A stretch of 64,000 nucleotides of DNA. It comes from Caenorhabditis remanei (lineage: Eukaryota; Nematoda; Chromadorea; Rhabditida; Rhabditidae). The translations under genes and the position numbers were made by a program. Below, one piece after another: positions 1-13,025 of this stretch (positions are counted from its first letter, which is position 1; each line of letters begins with the position of its first letter). The notes beneath the pieces are model-generated. The model was not told the origin of the DNA. It saw nothing but the letters and a program-made list of their open reading frames with translations, and made no database searches. The DNA lies in assembly GCF_010183535.1 (NCBI RefSeq), contig NC_071331.1, positions 18,228,001 to 18,292,000 of the forward strand, written 5' to 3'.

Positions 1-1964
1 CATTGTTGTAACCCCCACCCACAAACGATTGACCAGAACAGCCGATATGATACGGTATTTCATAAAAATTATTCTGATCAATGAGAAGTATTTTTTCCAG
101 AATGGCCAACACCTTATCTCATGTCAAAAATCTTCACTGGATAGTGATAGAAGACGGAAAAAGGAAAATATCAGCAGTGGAAAATTTACTGAAACGAACG
201 AATCTACCGTACACATACCTTCCCTATAAAACAATAGAAGGATTTCCAAGAAGAGGATGGTATCAGAGGACGATGGCTCTGAAATTCATTCGATCCAATA
301 CTTCACAAATTCTGGGAAAGGAACACGAAGAAGGAGTCGTCTATTTCGGTGACGACGATAATTCATATGATATTCGATTGTTCACGGAATACATTAGGAA
401 TGTGAAGACGTTGGGGATATGGGCTGTTGGTGAGTTTTCCTAGCAATAATCCGCTCTTCCATTCCTTTTTTCCAGGTTTGGTCGGTGGTAGTTATGTGGA
501 AGCTCCCAAAGTTGTCAACGGAACTGTTGCAGAATTCAATGTTGGATATCTCCCTTCTCGAACATTCGCTGTAGACATGGCCGGATTCGCTGTGAATCTG
601 AGAGTCGTCATGAACTCAACTGCTGTGTTTGGATTGCATTGTAAAGAAAGATATGCACCGGAAACATGTCTTTTGGAGGATATGGGATTGGAAAGGAAAG
701 ACATCGAACCATTTGGACATGAGAAAGAGGTGAGTGTCATTAATCAAAGTATTCATCAACCTCATACTCAGGGTATTTTGGGCAATTCGCCCACCGTTTT
801 GGGCGATTTGCCCACCAATTGGGCAGGCTTGCCGCCACGATGGTGGCAAGGCCGCCCAAATCAAGGGCGAATTGCCCATTTTATGTTGTTTCTAGCGTGC
901 GCTTCGCTTGCTTCCCTCGTCGCAATATATTCATTTTAGTGAGAAACAGAAGAAAATTTATGGATTTAATCAGCATTTATTAATTTGTTCAAAAATACAA
1001 AATCAAAATCAAAAATATGTATGTGAGAAGAGTTGGTGAACGAAGAAAGGGTTAGAAGGAAACAAGTTATATATGAGTAGTGGAGAGAACGGTTGGCAGG
1101 AGGTGTTTCGACGTTTCATAATAACGAGAAGTCTTCGGCTAGGGACCTGAAATTATATTTATAATAGTAGAATTTGTTAGTAGCAGCTGTGATCCTCGTC
1201 TTCGAAAAGATTTCGCTTTTCATCATAACACTTGTATTAAGAGATGGTTTAGCGAAGGGAGACGTCGAATCATGAGCTGTCGTTTCCACTATAAGATAAC
1301 TTACTTGAATGAGTCAACTCCATGTGGCTAGCATCAGAAAGTCGAAGTGCTGACAGTCAGATCAATAGCTGGCGGTTAGAAGTTCCGTAGAGAGACGGTT
1401 TTTATTTCCATCGAACAAGTGTTCTGAAGCCCCAAATTATTTTCTTCTGGATTAATAAGTTTTTTCACTTACGAAGAAGATCTCCTTTACTTTCGAATAG
1501 CATCTTTTCCGGGATTTTAAAAACATGCATTTGATAGAATAGTGTATTTAAAACGAATAAATTAAAATAATAAATGACGCAGCAAAAAAATTGATGATTT
1601 TCAGAGTGCAGTAGAGCGCATGTTTAAAAAGTGGGCGAATTGCCTTACAAATGGGCAACTTGCCCTACTCCATCCTCACGCACACTCCCACTTCTTCTAC
1701 CCCACCCTTGCCCAACTCTTGCCCAACCCTCGCCCAGTGGGCAACCTGCCCAAAGTGAGGGCAATTCGCCGAAAATAGAGGCAAAATGCCGGCAAGGCGC
1801 CGAAACCTCGCCTAAAATTCCCTGAGTAGTTTTGATTTCAGAAAGACCGAGAAATCTTCGTGTGGCATACCAAAACAAGAACTCCAAATATGGAAAAAGT
1901 CGAGAAAAACGCCACAGAACCTGCTCCACCACCTGAGACTTATGGCTATTTTGTTGAAGTATAA
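1..1964 (+). CDS. GT43 beta-1,3-glucuronyltransferase, 5' end off window (left copy)
   Basis: Partial type II Golgi glucuronyltransferase of family GT43 (GlcAT/SQV-8 class), which transfers glucuronic acid from UDP-GlcUA to galactose-ended glycans. Visible exons are 1-54, 101-429, 476-729 and 1842-1964; they join in phase and give 252 residues ending at TAA 1962-1964. The first exon reads IVVTPTHKRLTR, the GT43 opening strand. GDDDNSYD is the metal-binding DXD motif, GMGLV-type glycine strands follow, and FVWHTKTRTP matches the conserved C-terminal GT43 block. The membrane-anchor exon must lie left of the window. Intron 3 (730-1841) is about 1.1 kb because of an inserted element; the same intron in the right-hand copy is only 51 bp. 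The last exon differs from its twin mainly in the linker before PPPETYGYFVEV. No frameshift or stop is visible, so it may be functional. Confidence 0.88.
767..1826. mobile_element. 1.06 kb TIR element in the glucuronyltransferase intron
   Basis: The ends read CTCAGGGTATTTT and, inverted, CTCAGGGAATTTT, and they are flanked by TA on both sides (765-766 and 1827-1828), the TA target duplication typical of Tc1/mariner- or PIF-like elements. Subterminal DNA is rich in spaced GGGCAA/TTGCCC motifs in both orientations. I see no transposase, so it is probably non-autonomous. The twin gene at 2699-9142 lacks it, so it arrived after the duplication. A related GCCCAACTCTTGCCCAAC motif recurs at about 17603-17632. 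Confidence 0.75.
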
Positions 1965-2698
1965 TATCACTTTTCCATCATTTCAAAACGGGTGTCATCG
2001 TGTAATTCTTCCCTCTTCTAGACGCTTCCGGGTTTTCTTCTTGGTTTTAATATTCTTGCTTTCTCATTTTTCCCCTTTCGGTTGTCTTTTAATTGAACTT
2101 TTTGTTATTTCGTTGAAGTGTAAGTGCAGGTGTTCCAATGAACTCGAAGAATTGCTCCTCCAGCAGGAGATTTTTCTTGTTCTGCCATGTAGGTCCTGTG
2201 AGTTGGAGAAGAATCGAGCCAATCTCCCTTTCGATTGTCGAAATGTAGTTTGGAGATAGAATTGATGAGCCTGTTCTTCATCGTTGGTGATAGTAGAATC
2301 AATAGTCCCAGTGTTATCAACAGTCGAGAAGAATTCAAGGATATTGTGGATAGATCGGTGCACATCATCGGGAGAACCCTCGCCAAAAAATACCTGAAAA
2401 ATTTCGTATTGCAGTGCCACAATTCAGTTCGGAAACTTTTAAAGTCTCATCTGTTTATTTTCTTCCGACTGGCGGTTGTTGTGCCAGTTAGTCGTTCAAA
2501 TTTGAAAGAAAAAGAAAACAGTTTATAAAACTGACATTGTGAAACATTTAAACAATTCAACTAAAAACAACCGAAAAATGAAAAAGCAAGAATATTAAAA
2601 ACAAGAAGAAAACCCGGAGAGAAGAAGAGTTTGGAAGCGTCTAGAAGAGGGAAAAATTACACGATGACACCCGTTTTGAAATGATGGAAAACGTGATA

Positions 2699-5600
2699 TT
2701 ATACTTCAACAAAATAGCCATAAGTCTCAGGTGGTGGAGCAGGTTTTGTGGAGTTTGCGTTTTTTTTGGCCTGTGCGATGTTTGGAGTACTCGTTTTGGT
2801 ATGCCAAACGAAGATTTCTCGGTCTTTCTGAAATCAAAATTATGATTTTTGATGAATCATTTGATTAATGATACTCACTTCTTTTTCATGTCCAAACGGT
2901 TCGATGTCTTCTCTTTCTAATCCCATATCCTCCAAAAGACATGTTTCAGGAGCACCTCCACCTCGTTTACAGGATGTTCCGAACACTGCATCTGAGTTTA
3001 GAACCACTTTCAGATTCACTGCAAATCCTGCCATATCAACTGCGAATCGTCGTTTTGGATTCCATTTCACGTTGAAAGCATTCACTTTTCCGTCGATCAC
3101 TTTTGGCGCTTCGACTACTGTACCACCGACGAGGCCTACAAGAAATCTGATGATTGAAATTCTTGAAAGTTTGGGAACATTTCAGAATCGAGACATTTGA
3201 AAACAGCAGAAATAGTAGATAGTCTTAAAGAGAAAAGCTTTTTTTGCCAGGACAAAACAAAATTCAAAATATATTTCTAGCACGGTGTCTATCTGACTCA
3301 AAAATAAAAACTCACCCACAGCCCATATCCCCAACGTCTTCACATTCCTAATATATTCTGTGAACAATCGAATATCATATGAATTATCGTCGTCACCGAA
3401 ATAGACGACACCTTCTTCGTGTTCTTTTCCCAGAATTTGTGAAGTATTGGATCGAATGAATTTCAGAGCCATCGTCCTCTGATACCATCCTCTTCTTGGA
3501 TACCCAACGGCTGTCTTGTGGGCCATATACGTGTACGGCAGATTGGTTCGTTTCAGAATCTCCTCCACGGCCGGTATCGTTCTGTTCCCATCTTCTACTA
3601 CTATCCAATGAAGGTCTTTGACATGAGACAACGTGTTTGCCATTCTGGAAAACTTTTTCGTTTATTTATCAGAAGAAAATATTTGTTTATGAAATGTAAA
3701 CATACCGTAACATATCAGGTATTCTAGTCATTCTTTTATATGTTGGTGTCACTACGATTATCATTCGATTCGTTCCATTTGTTTCAGCCATTTTGAATAC
3801 AGGGTACGCTGGTTGTCTTCTGGAAAATAATCATGATTTATGGCATGATGAAAAATACTTACAAATCCGCAGAAAACTGGAAGACCATAGCGAATAACAG
3901 CATAAAAAATAACACATAGATTCCATATTTCCGAAGTTTATTCAGTGTTCGCATAGTAGGCTTTCCTAAAAACAGAGAATGGTCATGGCCGTGGCCTAGA
4001 ATCCGAATGCGACTCACCAATACACCGTCTACAATGCTTTTCGATATCCTCCTCGCACCCTTTTTGAAGTGCCTGCGACTCCAGTTTGTCTCCGAACACT
4101 GAAAATATGAACGAATTGGAAAGAAAAAACAAGGTTTTCCTTTTTCTGGTCCCGATCTATTTCTTAGCGTCATACACCAGTGCACAGCGACAAAAAAACG
4201 GAGAGAAGCAGGGATGATGATGTATAATTTAAGCGGGTAGTTGCTAAGGAATTCCGGCGGAAAACGAGAAGAAACAAAGGAAGAAAAAGAGAAAAAGTTA
4301 TGGCTCAAGTGAGAAATGTGACTTTTGAAAATTGGAAGAGATCTTTCTTAAAATTTCTAGTTTCATTTCAGAAATTTTGATATGTATAGTAAGATCAAAG
4401 CACGTAGACGAGAAATGACTGCACTGATAACAGGAACATTTTTAGAATCAGAAATTCTTCCGTGGAGAACCTAGGCAGTTGATAAAAAAGAGTATTTGAG
4501 AGTGAATGAATGACGTCTGAAGAAATTTGGCTAATTTTGGAGAAACGGACAGTTTTTATGTAAGTGTTGTAGGTGGAGTTGCAGGAAATGAGTTTTCAGA
4601 GTTTTCAGATAAAAATGGGTGGAGACTAGAATTGGAAAAAAATTAGAGTCTGAAAGCCATGTAAACCGCGCAGGTGAACATCTGAATATCTAAAGAAAAA
4701 TTTCAAAAGAAACTTAAAAAAGAAAAAACTCTTCAAAAGTTCTATTCCAAAAATCAAACAATATGTAATCTGCTCAACAAGTGTTATAAATGTAATACCT
4801 AACTTATTTCGTCCTCACTTCCACCTTTTTATCACATCAATTTTAACGACGTCTTAACTAACACACATCTGAAATTGAGAATTCTCTCTGTATCGAGTCG
4901 ATGCTCAGTAATTTCTAATTTCCGCAGAGTCAGAAAACAACTTTCAAAAAAATGGTTGTGAAGGCTTTGGGAGAAAGGGGACACAGATTTGAATATGTTT
5001 TGACTAGTGACATAGAGGTTGACCTTCAAAACTATGAGAGGAGAAATAATCTCAAAACATTTTGAACCTTGAACAGTGGATTTTTGAGTTTTTTGTGTCA
5101 AAAAGTTTAATGGAAATAACCTTCCAAACTTCGGTTTAAAAAAATATCAAGATTAAAGAATCACGCCTATATTTGTCACGAAAATTTGTCACGAAAATCG
5201 GGTAGAGCTCAACAAAACAATTCTGAGAAACAATTCCAAGGATAGTTCCATTAAAAAAGAGACAAAACATGAAGTTTTAAGTGAACAGAGAACACCGGAA
5301 AAGGGAATATAATTGGATTGTTGAGGGGGAGGAACAGAGGAATGGAAAAGTACTTTCAACATGAAAGTAACAAAACAAAAAGGTAAATGGAAAATATGGG
5401 TGATCTACGTTTTGAATGAAATCAGCGTGATTTTCAGCAAAACTTGGAATTCGTTTTTCAGGATGAAATATACTTAAATAGTTCCCAAAGTCCAATACCT
5501 TAGAACTGCTAATTCTATTTCTCTAGAACAATGAAATCTGGGAGGATTGAGAAGAAAAGAGAAAGCAAAGATGCCCCCGTCCCTAATCCCCAGACTCCTG

Positions 5601-8600
5601 CTGGGTTGTTTGGATCCTGGAAACTACTAAAAATGTACCTTTAATCGTGTTCCCTGGCATTGTTCTGACTTGAAAAATGAAAAATGAAAAATAAAAACTG
5701 GATTTCGTATAGTTCGCGAACACTTTTTTGTTCTGACTGAAAGTCTCACTGAATACCAAAATTCCACTATTTATTATATGTAGACGCCCACTGTTCAGCA
5801 ACATGCGGAAAAATGATAAGAAATGATGGAGAAATAAAAATAGACGGATGAGCAAACTTCTCGATCAGTCAGGTGGAAAGTATTGATTGGTTGATGGTAA
5901 TTTTGAGAAGGAATTATGGAAATTTTAAATCTGAAACTGATATACCTTGTCTCCAATAACTTTTCCTATGATGATTCATCCAGAACAGGATATTTACAGA
6001 AAATAAGATGTTCCCACCCGGAAGCTTATGGATATTTATACACTGATTGGGGAAGATGACGAATCGAAATCAACTTTGACGTTGTCACGCACCAAAAACA
6101 TAGCAAGACGACGCGGGAAAACATAAAGATCGTGTGTTCATTCGTGTTTTGGAAACGTAGGATGTTGTTACAGACGAAAATTTGGATCAGCTATTAGCAC
6201 GTCATGATTCTTCTAACTGCGCTCTACCGGAACCGAAGAGAATTGCATGCGAAATTGAGAGACTCAGAAAAAAAAACATTTTTTGGAAAATTTTTTGGGA
6301 AACGTATAAAATCCCGGTTAGAAAAGAGTTAGGCAAGAGTTGAACAAGCTCAAAGAGGTAAAAAAAAAGTTCTCTGGAGTTGAGTTTTGACACAAAGACA
6401 AATGAATACAGACCGTATCGACATTTACTGAAACTCGAAGTACCTCTTTCCGCTGACCTTGTCAGAGCTCAGAAATTTGAAAACTTATGAAATGGGACAT
6501 CAAAAATAGACGTAAGAGGTTGTAAGAGTGAGAACTGATAACACTTGTGCCACCCTCTTCTCGGCCACACCCCATTTTATTCAGTTCGTTTGCTTTTCCC
6601 CTTCATTTTCAGTCATCATTCAGAATACAAGCAACACACCTATTATGAGTTTTTTTCCCAACTACTTAACACACCCTTTGATGATAATGAGTGAGACTGA
6701 TTTAAGTTTTTAAAACAGAAAAAAGTGTAGTGTGAAAGAGTGTAAATCGATTTAAACAAAAACTTTTTTTCACTCGTTATGTCAATTTTTGTCTCTCGAT
6801 AATCTTTCACTACTCGTCCATTCCGAATAGACCAACCATCAGTATTCAATGGTATGGGGAGGGGAGAGAAAGAGCATTGGAATCAAAGAGAGTCGGGGGA
6901 AAAAGAATGGAAAAACAGTGTTCTAGGAATTGAATGAAAAAGGGAAATTGTGGAAACAGATGTGTATAGTGGTTATGATAATAAGTTGGAAATTTGGCAT
7001 TAGCCATTTGCAGTTAAAAATGTCAAAGATTGTGCGTGTCCCCGAAAAAAAAGGAGCCAGAAAATTCCGGATGTGCACAACTTTTGTAGCTGCACAACAT
7101 AACAAATCTAGAGCTTCATTTTTGTATTCAACAACTTTTTTTATGCGGGAACGCCCTAAATAGGTATATAACAGCGGAGTAAGTTCCCCTTAACCCATTT
7201 CAATTCGAAGTTCGAGGTTCGTTGCTTCAAGTGGGCGTGACTTTTAAGAGAGGCTCCGTATCAAAAAGTTGTATTTACAAAAATGAAGACCATGGTTTAG
7301 TCTACACAACCTATAAAAACTGTAATCTATGAGACAATCGGAGACAGCATAGCACTATATCGAATCTCGAACTTTTCCACAAAAACATTTTCAAATGAGA
7401 TTTTTATTCAAAATTTGTGAGATTGAATACATTTAAAGTTCAAGATTTCTCAATCAGTTTTTCGCACTATTCCCATTGCACGGGTTTTGTAACTGCGCTC
7501 TATCGAGACTGCCAAAAACGCTAGAGACGTAGAAATGTGAACCGTGTTATGGAGTTTGGCAGGACGTAATTGCATTTGTTGCATACAAAAAAGAGGAATA
7601 AAAACTCACTTTTGTCAGTTTGTGAAGTTGGTGAGCTCAGCAAGGGTGCGTTTTCTTCCGATTCATCCACAATCAAAGAGAGTGCCGACTTCTAGAAAAT
7701 AAAACATTTTTGAGATAAGAGGGGGAAGTAATGATAAAGGGAACGAATTTTTATTATTATGGCAAGTTACAGGAATGGCTAAGAAGAACAAAACATTTTT
7801 GAATTTCAATTGGGGAATCTTTCAATTTTTCAGTGAATCAAGTTCAAGAATCAAGTTTTTAGTTTTGGAAATTACAAAAGTTTGACGACATGAAGAACAA
7901 CAAAACCAATTCAAATGAAATCAAGAGGGAGAGAATATTTCAAGTACTACTAACACATTCATTCGAAAAGAACATACTTGTTCTCTCTCTATCTGACCAC
8001 TAACCTCTTCTTTCTCTTCGTCACTTTGTTTCATTTCTTTAAAAATCAAACATTATCAGGTTTCTTCTGCTCGACAGAATAATATATGACAAAATATAAT
8101 TAGTTTCCTATGAATACAAGCGGTTCTTTCACTCAAAAAAGAGAGAGAAAACGAAAGAGAGAAAGAGAAACTTGTTCCTTTTGTTTAGGCGGGAGGAGGG
8201 GTTGGGATTACTCGGGTTTTTTCTCTCAACTGTTTCACGCAAACAGTTTATTGTTATTGATGTGAGGGAAAAGAGAAAGAAAAAAAAAGATGGATTTGGT
8301 CAGGAGACAGAGAGAGAGAGATAGAGATGGATCAGAATATACATATTGGATGACAGACAGCCGCTTTTCCGTTTCAGAACTGTTCGTTTTGCAACTATGA
8401 CTTTTCGCAACTGCGAATTGTCAGATCTGATCTGTCAGATGTGTTCAAATCCTTTTTGTTGAATTCTCAAGAAAAATTTGAAAAAAGTTGGAGAAGGTGT
8501 CAGTTTTAAAACTTCTCCCTTAAGTTTCTCGGGACCTAAAAACCCAATTTTTTGAAATTGAAAAATTTAATAGAATGCTAGGAATATAATATCAGATTCC

Positions 8601-9142
8601 AGAAACTCACAAACATTTACAGAATTTTCAATCTTTAAGTTCAAAATTTTGAAAAATTTCACTTCAAAATACATTTTCCTGAACCTCCACTGAACCTTAA
8701 TATATCCACTTATTCTTCGAAAATCAACAGGTGCAAAATGATATCACCCCTAGCTATTTTGAATGCCAGAAACTGCACCAAACTCCTTCTTTTTCTTCAA
8801 AAATTGAATTTCCAACCAAAGATCTTCAACCTTTTTTATAATCCCCGTCATGCATCCACATTGAACTCTAATAACCAGTTTTTAATGTTCACTTTTTTCA
8901 CTTCAGTTCCAATCAAAAACCAAAAATCTTTTTGTTTCGATCAAAATGTGAGTGTATTTTAGTTGTATATTTTATCTATGACGTAAATTCTCAAAATCAG
9001 AGTTGGAAAAGGAATCGAAATGCTAAAAATAATAATAGAAGTCATAACTCACCAATGACCAAACAATGAGTTGACTGATAACATAGAATAGGGAGTTGAT
9101 GACAGATTTAAATAACTTCCGAAACCTCCTTGAGAGAAACAT
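2699..9142 (-). CDS. GT43 beta-1,3-glucuronyltransferase, complete (right copy)
   Basis: Well-supported exons in transcription order: 3965-3863, 3819-3706, 3644-3316, 3135-2879 and 2827-2699 (stop TAA). From ATG 3954 they give 306 residues: a short basic cytoplasmic tail, a signal anchor (YVLFFMLLFAMVFQF), a stem, then IVVTPTYKRMTR, the DXD motif in GDDDNSYD, and FVWHTKTSTP near the C-terminus. The enzyme should act in the Golgi lumen on glycan or proteoglycan linkers. Upstream, 4098-4018, 7691-7610 and 9142-9053 have good splice sites and join in phase (reading MFGDKLESQALQKGC and SALSLIVDESEENAPLL), which adds a longer cytoplasmic tail with an ATG at 9142. A short exon 8034-8005 (MKQSDEEKEE) also joins in phase, so alternative starts are likely. 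The 5' exons are inference (confidence about 0.55); the catalytic part is firm. Introns 4099-7609 and 7692-9052 hold no other gene I can see. Confidence 0.85.
6205..6285. repeat. Partial copy of the CTGCGCTCTACCG MITE family
   Basis: AACTGCGCTCTACCGGAACC followed by GAAATTGAGAGACTCAGA matches the inverse of the right half of the element at 14882-14985. Another end of the same kind lies near 7485-7505, and one near 40420-40435. They are intronic or intergenic and have no coding content. Confidence 0.55.
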
Positions 9143-9296
9143 TTTAAGAATTTAGGAAAAAACTGTCGGTTTTTTTTGCGAAAAAATTCTTCCAGCACAG
9201 ATCGAGGGCAGGTCGAAGGACCCGGTGACATCGGTCATACTTCATATCTCTTCGTGGATGTGAGAGACGCAGAGAAGCTAGAGTGTCTTGTTGTCT

Positions 9297-9298
<2 letters not shown>

Positions 9299-9340
<42 letters not shown>
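9299..9340. repeat. (CT)n microsatellite
   Basis: An uninterrupted TC/CT dinucleotide run of about 42 bp. The Ser-Leu and Arg-Glu repeat frames through it are artefacts of the repeat. Confidence 0.95.
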
Positions 9341-9344
<4 letters not shown>

Positions 9345-12300
9345 ATCAAAGTTCCCGAATACACAGAAATTTCCATTTTTAGAATTCCAAACCCCCATAC
9401 ATTGTTTATACACCAATACACACCGGTAGTATATAGAAATGTATAGATAACATAATTCCTCACACCGTTTCTGCAACACATTTTGATCGCAAAAGTTTCA
9501 AATTTTAATTGGGAAACGAAATAGAGTTTGGTTTTTGATTATCAGAAAAAGAGTACGAAGGGAAAAGAAAGAGGATTATAAGGTAGTTGGTGAGGGAAAA
9601 AGTGGGAAAAAGCAAATTTTGAAAAGTTGAAGGGTGGGGACCGGAGTGCAAGAGGTGATGTTATTATAATATCACCTGTTCATTTAAATGAACAAATAGA
9701 AAAATGTTGATTTTAAAAAAGTAATTTAAAATGGTGTTTTTGAGTTTTGAATTTGAAAATGGTTTTTTCAACTTTGTTTCATTTGATACATATTTCGAAG
9801 TTTTTGGCTTAAAAACTGAGTGAAAACTTTGGTTTCACTACGACTCCGGAGCAAATTCTAATTTTTTTAATTTTCAATAATTACCTGCATTTCTGAACTT
9901 GAATATGACAAGAATTTCTAGCTCGAAACTCCTTTTTTCGAAATAAACGGAGAATTTATAGTGTTCCTCTTGATCATGAATCACCATCACATTTACATAA
10001 ATATCAAACTTTGAAATGGGAATTTTTCGAGGAACTTGAAACAAAACAAATACATTTTCGCAAAAAAAATGTGATGTGGTTGGGGAATCGAACGGGAGGA
10101 TGATGGTAATTCCACGACTCGAAATTTGGAATAACTGTATAAATTAGCGGGGAACAGAATGATATTTGTATGATTTGAAACAGTGATTGTATTGATGATC
10201 AGCTAAAAAGAGTTGTGTCACGTTGATGCAAAAAATAACAAGATATGAAAACCATTCAGTTACTAAACGGACTAGTTAAATAACGACCATCTTTCTCAAA
10301 AAATACTTGCACAAAATTCAAAAAATCCTCGAAAACCCTGAAATTTTGAGTTCAAAAATAAACTCAAAAATAAAATAAATAGTAAGTTCTCGTTGTACAA
10401 CAAAATGATTGATCTCTAAAGAGATGCAAACTCAAATTGAAATGTGTGAGATCCGGCTGTCATTCAAGAATTTCAAAAGTTGCTCCATCTCCTCCTCATT
10501 TCATTAGACACTCCCCTTGTCAGAAGGTGATGGAAGAGGAAAAAAAGAAGAAACAAGACGATGAAAAGGGGGAATCGTTGTACTTTTATTTAATTTCATT
10601 CCTTTCGGAAAATCGGAAAAATGATCTGCTCCGTTCATTAAAAAACGACTCTTCAAAGAGCATTCAATGTGTGGCTTCCCCCAGGGTGGCCACTCAGGGC
10701 TGGTCATCAAAAATCTAGAACACCCTGGCCGCCGTTCCCGTGGAAAAGTGTGAAACTCGAGAATTATGAGGGAGCAAATTGAGGAACGTGTGTGCTCTCT
10801 GAGATGAGGAGAGCCGCGAAAAAAGATGCGCGAAAAAGAAGAAGCAAATAAAACAGGACTCTCTCTTTCTTTCCGTTTTTTTGTTTTTATGTTTCAATTG
10901 AGAGAGAAAGATAAAAGTGACATGTGTGTGTGAAGAATAGTTGAACTATTTGCACTTTGACAAGAACGCTCATGCCAGCGAAAAAAGTTATGAAGGGTTA
11001 GAGAATGGATAGGTCGGTGTAGACTGACCAAAAAGAGTGGCTGGATTTTCAGAAGGTTACGGTAGCTTTTGGAATTTTTTTATGAAATAAAGTTACAAAC
11101 AAGCCCAGAAACAGTTGGAAGAATAATTGCAATCGATTTGAATCAGGGCTGTGCGAGAATACGTTTTTATTTAAATTTTTGACTGAAACAACTGAAAAAT
11201 TCGAAAAAAAAAGTCGAGAAAACTGTCTGAAAAAGGAGTTTTTCGGGGAAAAAAATCTTGAATTTGTATGAAAACTGAAAGTATTTCATGGACTGACCCC
11301 CAGAAACCTGTTTTTAAGTACAAAATTAGAAAAGAAAACTATCCGACAATTTTTTCGAAAAGTTTGGCAGAAAACACTTTTGGAAACCACAAAACCGGAC
11401 AATTTTTTGCATTGCACTGATTGAAATCAAAGTCAAAGTCCTCACTAAAACGAGCCAAAGGAAGTTTTTTAAAAAAGTTCAGGATATAACTCTAAGGGAC
11501 TAACTTTAGAAAAAAGTTGTCAACTACGGAAGGCAAGCTCTCAAGTTTATCTACAGAAGCTACAAAATTAGAATAATGGACAATCTTTGGCTTCGTGGTT
11601 TCATTTTTTTACTTCGAATGTGCAATGAGCTATAACAACTTTTTCATACTACGTAAAATCTTTGAATCTTGGTTGATCAGATAGTGACAAACTATTCAAA
11701 CATTTTCAAACTGGAATTTCAAAGAGACAAATTCAAAAATCATCTTCTGCCCTCTACCCTTCGAACAGTTCACTTCCCAAGACAAACTACAAATGAACTT
11801 CAAAGATCGGTTCGAAAAACGTTTAGATCCGGAACCAACTACTCTTTTCTTTGCATTTTCTCATTCCAATGTTTATTCTAAAGTCACTCCAATCATCGCC
11901 TTCTTGTGGCAGATGCTGTTTGATCAAAGTTTGAGCAGAGCAGACTAATAGAAATAAGAAGAGTGACTCACGGTATGGTAGTGCAATCTTTGAGAGAAAA
12001 AAGTATAATCTTCTCCTGAATTTGACCTACCTCCTTCAAATTTAGTAAAGTACTCATGGAGAAAAAACCGAAGTGAAGGTAGAAGCGGAAAGGCCAAAAA
12101 GTGAATAGCCTTCCTCGGTGAGGGTTGAGTTTTTGTCTCCCCTTCAGCATGAAACCAAATACCTTCCGAACCAAAAAAAGAAAGAAAAAAGGAAGGGCCA
12201 ATCAGAAGTGGACCACTTTTCAGCTTATTCGTCACGTTCTATTTTCTTATTTGTTTTATTTCTAGTACAAGAGGGAACTGGTTACGGGAGAAGGGAATTT

Positions 12301-12789
12301 CGAGAAAAGTGTTTTGATAGGAACATGTCTAAAAGTGGTAGATCAAAAACATAAATACGCTCTGATGGACTCAATAGAGCACGTTTGTACCCGTCACCTT
12401 GGCTTGTGTAGCGAATTGACACTTTGTTTGTTTGCACTCGCTATTAACGGATGTATGGATATTTGAAGGGAGGTTCAACAAAACAAAAAAGTGGGGGCTC
12501 TTTGAAAATTTCAGGATTTCAAAACGATTTTTAATGATTCACACATCATCAACAAGTCAGAAAATATGAGAGTTTGTTTAGATCTGATCTTCAAAAAGCA
12601 TCGCTTAGGCGGCTTCTTCGGGAGCAGAAAAATTGGGGAGGACGCGAAATTTAATCCATGTGAATTTTTTTTTGGAGGAAAAAGATGAGGAAGTTTTTAT
12701 GCAAAAAAAAGGAACAAGAAACTACTAAAAAAATGAATTGAGTCTCTGGGTTATTATGAGACTGAGAGATTTGGAAATCAAAAGGTTTA

Positions 12790-13025
12790 AAAACCATACA
12801 AACCTCTAATAGAGGTGCCACCCCCCCTCCCAGTAGCCGGAGTTAGGAGCACAATATCTCTCCTGCCTTGAGAGCTATCAAATTTTTTCTAACTGAAGAA
12901 ATATTGTATAAGTATTCATCTACATTTTATCAGTTGACAAGTTTTTGATATCTTCTTTGAGAAAAAAGATATACCGCGTTAAACATGCCTTGTTGGGGGC
13001 ATCTCTATTAGAGGTTTTACGGTAT
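12790..13025. mobile_element. MITE, CCGTAAA / TAATAGAGG family, copy 1
   Basis: The outer ends are inverted: AACCTCTAATAGAGGTGCC at the left, and GGGGGCATCTCTATTAGAGG then TTTTACGG at the right. The inside carries TAACTGAAGAAATATT and TATCAGTTGACAAG, shared with the copies at 42171-42389 and 56110-56323. About 235 bp, non-coding. Confidence 0.75.

Larger units (their letters stand above)
1..3819. repeat. Tail-to-tail inverted duplication of the glucuronyltransferase locus
   Basis: The left arm (1 to about 2110) and the right arm (about 2550 to 3819, reverse complement) carry the same exons, splice sites and about 130 bp of 3' flank. Example: the 3' flank at 1975-2010 (CATTTCAAAACGGGTGTCAT) is matched in inverse at 2650-2690. 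About 440 bp of unshared DNA (2110-2550) separates the arms. That spacer has an open minus-strand frame of 118 codons (2064-2420) resembling nothing I recognise; I do not call it a gene. Exons are closer than introns, apart from the linker codons of the last exon. Confidence 0.85.

Noticed and set aside
5583..5855. Possible small exon near 5630 with acceptor and GTACAT donor
   Set aside because: About 26 bp with a weak donor and no frame link to the glucuronyltransferase exons on either side.
9176..9481. Frames with Ser-Leu or Arg-Glu repeats
   Set aside because: Translation of a CT microsatellite.
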